Below the pieces are notes generated by a model. It saw nothing but the letters and a program-made list of their open reading frames with translations. It searched no databases and had not been told where the DNA came from. Source: Pseudomonadota bacterium (GTDB lineage: Bacteria > Pseudomonadota > Gammaproteobacteria > Burkholderiales > Thiobacillaceae). Taken from it: a stretch of DNA of 5,923 nucleotides. This document shows positions 1 to 4,701 of this stretch, in pieces (the first letter of the stretch is position 1; every line of letters begins with the position of its first letter). Where the stretch lies: NCBI GenBank assembly GCA_021847385.1, contig JAJZTV010000135.1, positions 1 through 5,923 on the forward strand, in the 5' to 3' direction. The translations under genes and the position numbers were made by a program.

Positions 1-344
1 AGTACCTGTCGGTGCCGGCCTCGGTCGGCTTCATCGCGTTGCTCGGCATTGCCGTGCTGAATGGGGTGGTGATGGTCGGCTATTTCAATCAGCTGGCCGA
101 CCAGGGCTTGGCGCCCGAGCTGGTGGTGCGCGAAGGCGCCATGCGCCGCCTGCGGCCCGTGCTGATGACGGCCAGCATTACCGCCTTCGGCCTGATTCCG
201 CTGCTGCTCGCCAGCGGGCCGGGCTCGGAGATTCAGAAACCGCTGGCCACGGTGGTGATCGGCGGCCTGTTTACTTCAACCGCGCTGACCTTGGTGTTGC
301 TGCCGGTGCTCTATCGACGCTTCATATTGGGAGTGAAGGCATGA
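1..344 (+). CDS. Heavy-metal efflux RND pump (CzcA/CusA family), C-terminal fragment
   Basis: This is the last 113 codons of an inner-membrane, proton-driven RND transporter of the heavy-metal efflux (HME) type, which normally has about 1,020-1,060 residues. The reading frame is open from base 3, so the gene begins outside the window and the GTG at base 12 is internal. The visible part is the end of the second transmembrane bundle. It has a hydrophobic helix containing LGIAVLNGVVMVGY, a basic loop EGAMRRLRPVLMT, another helix, the segment GPGSEIQKPLATVVIGG, and a last helix ending in LPVLYRRF. These stretches are hallmarks of CzcA/CusA proteins rather than of the drug-exporting AcrB branch. 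The family works with a periplasmic adaptor and a TolC-like channel to expel cations such as Zn, Co, Cd, Ni, Cu or Ag. The metal-selective helix lies upstream, so specificity cannot be read here. The stop overlaps the next start by four bases. Confidence 0.95.
   Translation, partial: YLSVPASVGFIALLGIAVLNGVVMVGYFNQLADQGLAPELVVREGAMRRLRPVLMTASITAFGLIPLLLASGPGSEIQKPLATVVIGGLFTSTALTLVLLPVLYRRFILGVKA
329..333 (+). promoter_or_regulatory. Ribosome binding site of the DUF3240 gene
   Basis: GGGAG lies 7 bases upstream of the ATG at 341, inside the last codons of the RND pump gene. It supports the ATG overlapping the pump's stop codon as the true start. Confidence 0.75.
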
Positions 345-643
345 GTCTCGTCATGGTATCGATTACCGCGCCCCGTGCGCTGGAAGAGGCTTTGTGCGAG
401 CAATTGCTCGAACACCCGGATTGGGCTTCGGGGTTTACCTTGTGGCACGCCGAGGGGCATGGCCAGCAGACCAAGCTGAGCCCGCCGGAACAGGTTCGCG
501 GCCGGGCGGCGCGCAGTATGGTGCAAATCGTGCTGGAGGCCGGGCGGGCGCAGGAATTGATCGCGCATTTGCGTGAGCGTTTTCCCAAGCCCGATGTGTA
601 TTGGTGGATTGTGCCCATTAACGAGAATGGGAGATTGGCATGA
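341..643 (+). CDS. DUF3240 family protein, small PII/CutA-like protein of the efflux operon
   Basis: A 100-residue cytosolic protein with no signal peptide or membrane helix. It resembles the DUF3240 family, found in Proteobacteria, often directly after czcA/cusA-type genes; no biochemical role is firmly established. The order of elements suggests a ferredoxin-like beta-alpha-beta-beta-alpha-beta fold. A strand (about 2-9, SLVMVSIT) is followed by a helix (12-24, with EEALCEQLLEH), a strand (31-37, GFTLWHA) and a loop with HGQQ and the conserved-looking EQVRGRAAR (about 39-58). A further strand (60-66), a helix (69-80) and a last strand (86-92, VYWWIVP) complete it. This is the layout of PII and CutA proteins, with the loop in the place of the PII T-loop. 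One Cys (19) and His 36 and 40 could contribute to metal binding, which is inference. It overlaps both neighbours by ATGA, so it is made in step with the pump and the channel. A sensor or modulator role is plausible but unproven. Confidence 0.85.
   Translation: MSLVMVSITAPRALEEALCEQLLEHPDWASGFTLWHAEGHGQQTKLSPPEQVRGRAARSMVQIVLEAGRAQELIAHLRERFPKPDVYWWIVPINENGRLA
629..633 (+). promoter_or_regulatory. Ribosome binding site of the TolC-family gene
   Basis: GGGAG lies 6 bases upstream of the ATG at 640, within the end of the DUF3240 gene. It selects the start that overlaps the preceding stop codon. Confidence 0.75.
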
Positions 644-1902
644 GAAATTGGCAGAGCGGGTTGTTGGCGACAGCCCTGTGGCTGTTGGCAACGGTGTCGG
701 CCGATGCGGCAGACTTGGCCCCGGCCGATCTGCCGCCGGCCGATGCGGTTGAGCGCGCATTGGACGCCCATCCCCAAGTGCGCGCCGCCCAGGCGCGGTT
801 GGCTGCGGCGCGGGCCGAGGACTTGCGTTTGCAAGCTGGCGAGCACCCGCTGGGCCTTAGCCTGTCGAGCCAGCGGCGGAATATCAACGGCGGCCCCGAC
901 TATCAAGAATGGGGCGTGGGTATCGAACGCGCCTGGCGCCTGCCTGGCAAGGTCGGCCTGGACCAGGCAATCGGGTCGAAGGGCATTGCCGAGGCGCAGG
1001 AGCGGGTGGGCGATGCCCGGCACGAGACCGCGCGGCAATTGCTCGGCCTGTGGTATGCCCGGTTGCAGGCCAAGGTGGAAACCCAGTTGTGGCAGCGCCA
1101 GGTCGAGTTCCTTCGAGAACAAAAGCGCACGACCGAGATTCGGGTCAAAAGCGGCGATGCCGCACGGCTCGATAGCCTGCAAGCGGAGTCGGCGCTCGCC
1201 CAGGTCGAGGCCGAGGCGCGCCGGGCCGAGGCGCGGGCCGAGGTTGCGCAGGCCGAACTGGCGGCGCAGTTTCCCGAATTGTCGTCGGCGGCCGGCGATT
1301 CGGTCGAGCCGACGATGCCGGGCGAGGGCGAGGCGGATTGGATCGCGCGCAGCTTGATGCACAACCATGAAATCCTCTCCGTGCAACGTGCGCAAGAACG
1401 GTTGGATTTGCAGGCGCAGCGGGCCGATGCCGACCGCGTGCCCGACCCGCGCTTGGGCTTGCACTATTCGCGCGAGCTGGGCGGCCTGGAGAACATCGTC
1501 GGCGTGAGTTTGAACATCGAGATCCCGGGTGCCAGCCAGCGGGCGAAGAGCGCGATGTATAGGTCCGAGGCTGCGGCGATGGCAGAAGACGTGGCGGCCG
1601 TGCGTCGCCGCTTGCAGGCCGAAGCGGCGGGCAATTGGCAACGGGCCTTGGCCGGGGTCGACAGTTATCGCCGGCTCAAGGCCGCCGCCGAATCGGTGGA
1701 ACGGCATGCCGACCTCACTCGGCGCGCATATGACTTGGGCGAGTTGAATCTGTATGAGGTCTTGCAGGCCAGGCGTACGGCCTTGGACGCGAGGTTGGCC
1801 GCCGAGCAGGAACGCTTGGCCGCCAATCGGGCGATCGCCCGATTGCTGTTGGACGCGCATAGCCTATGGCTGGCCGAGCCCGACGAGGATGAACATCACT
1901 GA
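640..1902 (+). CDS. TolC-family outer-membrane efflux protein (CzcC-like)
   Basis: The outer-membrane channel that takes metal from the RND pump and adaptor and releases it outside the cell. At 420 residues it has the usual length of CzcC-type members. An N-terminal type I signal peptide (about 1-23, ending ADA) directs it to the periplasm. No Cys follows, so unlike CusC it is probably not lipidated. Two outer-membrane efflux repeats are visible. The first covers about 33-215, with a long helix around VKSGDAARLDSLQAESAL (169-186) and an Ala/Glu/Arg-rich coiled coil (187-209). The second covers about 230-405, with PDPRLGLHYS (268-277), GVSLNIEIPG (288-297) and the matching helix DLGELNLYEVLQARRTALDA (365-384). 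The C-terminus ends in an acidic, histidine-bearing tail (DEDEHH) that could bind metal; this is inference. It overlaps the DUF3240 gene by four bases and is the last gene of the operon. The large open frames on the opposite strand are products of GC-rich codon use. Confidence 0.93.
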   Translation: MRNWQSGLLATALWLLATVSADAADLAPADLPPADAVERALDAHPQVRAAQARLAAARAEDLRLQAGEHPLGLSLSSQRRNINGGPDYQEWGVGIERAWRLPGKVGLDQAIGSKGIAEAQERVGDARHETARQLLGLWYARLQAKVETQLWQRQVEFLREQKRTTEIRVKSGDAARLDSLQAESALAQVEAEARRAEARAEVAQAELAAQFPELSSAAGDSVEPTMPGEGEADWIARSLMHNHEILSVQRAQERLDLQAQRADADRVPDPRLGLHYSRELGGLENIVGVSLNIEIPGASQRAKSAMYRSEAAAMAEDVAAVRRRLQAEAAGNWQRALAGVDSYRRLKAAAESVERHADLTRRAYDLGELNLYEVLQARRTALDARLAAEQERLAANRAIARLLLDAHSLWLAEPDEDEHH

Positions 1903-1924
1903 ACGGTAAGGTGCGGGGTAACTT

Positions 1925-1945
1925 CGGCTGATGGGGGATCGGCCG
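1925..1945 (+). other. Stem-loop after the efflux operon
   Basis: CGGCTGAT (1925-1932) pairs with ATCGGCCG (1938-1945) around a GGGGG loop. The stem is 8 bp with one G-U pair and starts 22 bases after the TolC-family stop codon. No T-run follows, so it is not a textbook intrinsic terminator. It could protect the 3' end of the efflux mRNA or act as a weak or factor-assisted terminator. Confidence 0.4.
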
Positions 1946-1964
1946 CATTGTCATAAAATCGAGC

Positions 1965-1992
1965 TTGCTTGGGACTTCTATTTCCATATGAT
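1965..1992 (+). promoter_or_regulatory. Candidate sigma-70 promoter for the beta-barrel gene
   Basis: A -35-like TTGCTT (1965-1970, three of six consensus bases) and a -10-like TATGAT (1987-1992, five of six) are separated by 16 bases. Transcription would start near 1999, leaving a leader of about 25 bases. The surrounding gap (1903-2023) is the only non-coding stretch long enough on this strand for a separate promoter. The call rests on consensus matching alone. Confidence 0.4.
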
Positions 1993-2012
1993 CGGGTCTC
2001 GTTTGATGAGCT

Positions 2013-2018
2013 GGAGGT
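2013..2018 (+). promoter_or_regulatory. Strong ribosome binding site of the beta-barrel gene
   Basis: GGAGGT, a near-perfect Shine-Dalgarno sequence, lies 5 bases before the ATG at 2024. It fixes that start, which is also the one that gives a proper signal peptide. Confidence 0.8.
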
Positions 2019-2023
2019 AGACA

Positions 2024-2815
2024 ATGCGGGTTCGATCTGTGCTGCTTGCGGCGATGGTGTCGATGGGGATGTCGGCCGAACAGGCCTGGGCCGAGCCCGA
2101 GGCAGCGCTGGTTTCGGATCGCGGGGGATTTTTGGTGTCGTCCGGGACTGTGGGCGATGGCCGCCTGCATGTCGAGGCTGGGGTCAATTTCGAGCGCGAC
2201 AAGCGCGGCGCTATGAAGAGCCGCGTGTGGACGACACCGGCCTCGCTGCGCTATGGCATCGGCGACGACCTGGAGGTGCGTCTGGAGAGCGATGCTTTTA
2301 CCCGGCAACGCGAGGGCGGCACCGGTGCCGACGGCAAGCAGAGCGGTTTCGCCGATGCCGCCTTCGGCATCAAGTGGCACGATGTCCACGATGGTACGGC
2401 CATCGATTCCGCCGCCTGGTGGCTGAGCATGGAGTTGCCGAGCGGCAGTCGTGACTTCAAGGGCGATGGCCTGCGTCCGGCCTTGTATCGGGTGATGGAA
2501 TGGGCCTTGTCCGAGACCGATGGCCTGGCCCTGATGCCGGGCATCAAGTACGACCGCGATGCCAGCGGGCATTTCTGGAGCGGTGCGCTCGGTGGGGCAT
2601 ATAACCGGACGTTGAGCGAGCGCGTCGGTGCTTCGCTCGCGATCGAAGGCAAGCAGCTGGCCGGTCCGCGCCACGGTGGCAACGTGGTGACTTCGACCAT
2701 CAGCCTGGCATATCTACTCAACAAAGACACCCAACTCGATACCGGCGCGAGTTTCGGCCTGAACGAACATAGCCCGGATTTCGCTTGGACGGCGGGGGTG
2801 TCGGTGCGTTTCTGA
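2024..2815 (+). CDS. Outer-membrane beta-barrel protein, transporter / phenol MetA-degradation-like family
   Basis: A 263-residue exported protein of unknown substrate. It starts with a signal peptide (MRVRSVLLAA..., about 1-23, cleaved after AWA). The rest alternates short amphipathic strands with turns. It ends in SVRF, the C-terminal aromatic signature by which outer-membrane barrels are recognised for assembly. TTPASLRYGIGDDLEVRLES (70-89), the GFADAAFGIKW segment (108-118), MELPSGSRDF (136-145) and the closing SPDFAWTAGVSVRF resemble the loosely defined 'transporter' family annotated as putative MetA-pathway of phenol degradation (PF13557-like). That name comes from one member and does not imply phenol metabolism here. 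There is no Cys, so it is neither a lipoprotein nor disulfide-bonded. It has its own candidate promoter and a strong ribosome binding site, 121 bases after the efflux operon, so it may be regulated separately. A link to metal efflux is suggested only by position. It converges with the ABC gene, 10 bases away. Confidence 0.75.
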   Translation: MRVRSVLLAAMVSMGMSAEQAWAEPEAALVSDRGGFLVSSGTVGDGRLHVEAGVNFERDKRGAMKSRVWTTPASLRYGIGDDLEVRLESDAFTRQREGGTGADGKQSGFADAAFGIKWHDVHDGTAIDSAAWWLSMELPSGSRDFKGDGLRPALYRVMEWALSETDGLALMPGIKYDRDASGHFWSGALGGAYNRTLSERVGASLAIEGKQLAGPRHGGNVVTSTISLAYLLNKDTQLDTGASFGLNEHSPDFAWTAGVSVRF

Positions 2816-2825
2816 TCCAGCCGGG

Positions 2826-4646
2826 CTATAGATCGTTCACCGCGATGGCTTCTTCTGCGCGCCCGCTCTTTTGTTGCAGGCGCCACATTTCCGCATAGCG
2901 GCCGTTTGCCGCCAGCAATTGGGCGTGCTGGCCGCGCTCGACGATGCGGCCGGCCTCCAGTACCAGGATTTCGTCGGCATCGACGATGGTGGATAGCCGG
3001 TGGGCGATGACCAGGGTGGTCCGGTTTTCCGAGATGCGCGCAAGCTCCGCCTGGATCGCCTTTTCGGTAGCGGAGTCGAGCGATGAAGTCGCTTCGTCGA
3101 AGACCAGGATGGGGGGATTTTTCAGGACCGCCCGGGCGATCGCGACACGTTGCTTTTCACCGCCGGACAGCTTGAGGCCGCGCTCGCCGACCAGGGTGTC
3201 GTAGCCATCGGGCAATTGCGCGATAAAGCGATCCAGGTGGGCGGCCCGGGCGGCCTCCAATACCTCGTCGCGGCTGGCGCTGGGCCGGCCGTAGGCGAGG
3301 TTGTAGTGGAGCGTGTCGTTGAATAGCACGGTGTCCTGCGGCACCATGCCAATGGCCGTGCGTAGGCTGGATTGCGTCACCTGGCGGATGTCCTGGCCGT
3401 CGAGCAGGATGCGGCCGCCACTCACGTCATAGAAGCGGAACAGCAAGCGCGACAAGGTGGATTTGCCGGCACCGCTGCTGCCGACCACGGCGAGTTTTTT
3501 TCCGGCCGGAATGACGAAATCGATGCCGTGCAGGATTTCGCGGCGCTCATCGTAGGCGAAGTGCACGTTCTCGAACCGCACCTCGCCGTGTCCGACCTGT
3601 AAGGGCTTGGCATCCGGTGCATCTTGGATCTCGGGTGGGCGATGCAGCAGGCCGAACAGCTTCTCCATGTCGGTCAGCGCATTGCGAATCTCGCGATAGA
3701 CCGTGCCGAGGAAATTGAGCGGGATGAACAACTGGATCAGATAGGCGTTGACCAGCACCAGATCGCCGATGGTCATGGTCTTGTCGCTCACGCCTTGCGC
3801 CGCCAGGGCCATCATCGCAGTAACGCCGCAGGCGATGATGCTGGCTTGACCGGTGTTGAGCCAGGCCAGCGAGATCTCGCTCTGCACCGCGGCGTTTTCG
3901 GCCTGCTTGAGATCGCGGTTCAGGCGCTCGGCCTCGAACGCCTCGTTGTTGAAGTACTTCACCGTCTCGTAGTTGAGCAGGCTGTCGACGGCATGGGCGT
4001 TGGCGTCGGCGTCGGTTTGGTTCATCGCCCGCCGGTGCTGGAGGCGCCAGTTGGTGACCAGCACGGTGAAGAAGATGTAGACAACGAGGGTCGTCAGCGT
4101 GATCGCGCCGAACCAAGGGCTGTATTTGGCGAACAGCACGCCGGCCACCATCAGGATCTCCAGCAGCGTCGGCGCGATGTTGAACAGCGAGAAGTTGATC
4201 AGGAAGCGGATCGAACGGGCGCCGCGTTCGATCTCTACGGCCAGGCCGCCGGTGCGCCGTTCCAGGTGGAAACGCAGCGATTGCGCGTGCAGGTGGCGGA
4301 ACACATCGAAGATGACGCCGCGCATCGCGCGTTGCAGTACGCGGGCGAACAGGGCGTCGCGGAGTTCGGTGAAGGCGGTATTGCCGAAACGCAGCGTGCC
4401 GTAGAGTACGATGAAGGCGAGCGGCAGCAATAATGCAGTGCCAGGGTTTTGCAGATGGTCGACGATCTCCTTGAGCACCAGCGGCACAGAAACGTTGGCC
4501 AGCTTGGCCGAGAACAACAAACCAAAGGCCGCGAACAAGCGGCCTTTGTATTGCCAGACGTAGGGAAACAGCGACCAGGCCGCGCGCCATTGCGAGGTGG
4601 TGATCTTCGGGCTGGTGTTGTCGGAGCGGCTGTGGTGTTCGGTCAT
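2826..4646 (-). CDS. Atm1/HMT1-type ABC exporter (fused permease-ATPase half-transporter)
   Basis: A 606-residue inner-membrane half-transporter that would work as a homodimer. The Atm1/ABCB7/HMT1 family exports glutathione-linked metals or sulfur compounds from the cytosol. The membrane domain spans about 35-325 with several hydrophobic helices. The ATPase domain (about 355-590) is complete: A-loop Tyr365, Walker A GSSGAGKS (389-396), Q-loop Gln437, signature LSGGEKQR (493-500), Walker B ILVFDE (513-518, catalytic Glu518), D-loop SSLD (521-524) and H-loop His549. Atm1-specific features are KYFNNEAFEAER (230-241), Arg201 and Arg205 spaced as in the yeast Atm1 glutathione site, Asn264 with Gln267 in LNTGQ, and PLNFLGTVYRE (309-319). 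Glu319 stands where yeast Atm1, as I recall it, has Asp. The ATG is the only plausible start but has no Shine-Dalgarno sequence; a perfect inverted repeat abuts it instead. The gene lies 55 bases downstream of a GGDEF-EAL gene on the same strand and may share its transcript. The transported compound cannot be read from sequence. Confidence 0.93.
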   Translation of the reverse strand: MTEHHSRSDNTSPKITTSQWRAAWSLFPYVWQYKGRLFAAFGLLFSAKLANVSVPLVLKEIVDHLQNPGTALLLPLAFIVLYGTLRFGNTAFTELRDALFARVLQRAMRGVIFDVFRHLHAQSLRFHLERRTGGLAVEIERGARSIRFLINFSLFNIAPTLLEILMVAGVLFAKYSPWFGAITLTTLVVYIFFTVLVTNWRLQHRRAMNQTDADANAHAVDSLLNYETVKYFNNEAFEAERLNRDLKQAENAAVQSEISLAWLNTGQASIIACGVTAMMALAAQGVSDKTMTIGDLVLVNAYLIQLFIPLNFLGTVYREIRNALTDMEKLFGLLHRPPEIQDAPDAKPLQVGHGEVRFENVHFAYDERREILHGIDFVIPAGKKLAVVGSSGAGKSTLSRLLFRFYDVSGGRILLDGQDIRQVTQSSLRTAIGMVPQDTVLFNDTLHYNLAYGRPSASRDEVLEAARAAHLDRFIAQLPDGYDTLVGERGLKLSGGEKQRVAIARAVLKNPPILVFDEATSSLDSATEKAIQAELARISENRTTLVIAHRLSTIVDADEILVLEAGRIVERGQHAQLLAANGRYAEMWRLQQKSGRAEEAIAVNDL

Positions 4647-4670
4647 GGCGGGAATGCGATGTTTCCCGCC
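4647..4670 (-). repeat. Perfect 8-bp inverted repeat abutting the ABC exporter start codon
   Basis: GGCGGGAA (4647-4654) and TTCCCGCC (4663-4670) are exact reverse complements around an 8-base spacer. On the minus strand the repeat ends at the base directly before the exporter's ATG, where a ribosome binding site is expected. It could form a GC-rich mRNA hairpin at the initiation site or be a palindromic operator. No T-run follows on either strand, so it is not an intrinsic terminator. Confidence 0.6.
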
Positions 4671-4701
4671 GATTCTACTGCCCTTCTGCCCGGGCGTGTG
4701 T

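Noticed and set aside
12..344. GTG at base 12 as the start of a small membrane protein
   Set aside because: The frame is open upstream to base 3, and the residues before it (YLS) continue the conserved RND sequence, so this is the tail of a longer gene.
322..1860. A 512-codon open frame on the minus strand opposite the DUF3240 and TolC-family genes
   Set aside because: Its translation shows no recognisable domain and is rich in Arg, Pro, Gln and Leu, as expected for the antisense of GC-rich coding DNA. The plus-strand genes have clear family motifs and ribosome binding sites.
1715..2674. A 319-codon minus-strand open frame opposite the end of the TolC-family gene and the barrel gene
   Set aside because: It spans an intergenic gap and two well-supported genes and has no recognisable motifs. 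Low-complexity composition points to a shadow frame.
3624..4433. A 269-codon plus-strand open frame inside the ABC exporter gene
   Set aside because: It lies fully antisense to the conserved transporter domains and its product is a His/Gln/Glu/Val-rich shadow sequence.
4672..4677. TAGAAT on the minus strand as a -10 element for the ABC exporter
   Set aside because: It matches five of six consensus bases, but no acceptable -35 or extended -10 is present at the right distance, and the implied leader would be under 25 bases.
4678..4695. CTGCCC direct repeat and GCCCGGGC palindrome between the GGDEF-EAL and ABC genes
   Set aside because: They are too short to be significant in GC-rich DNA and have no T-run to suggest a terminator.
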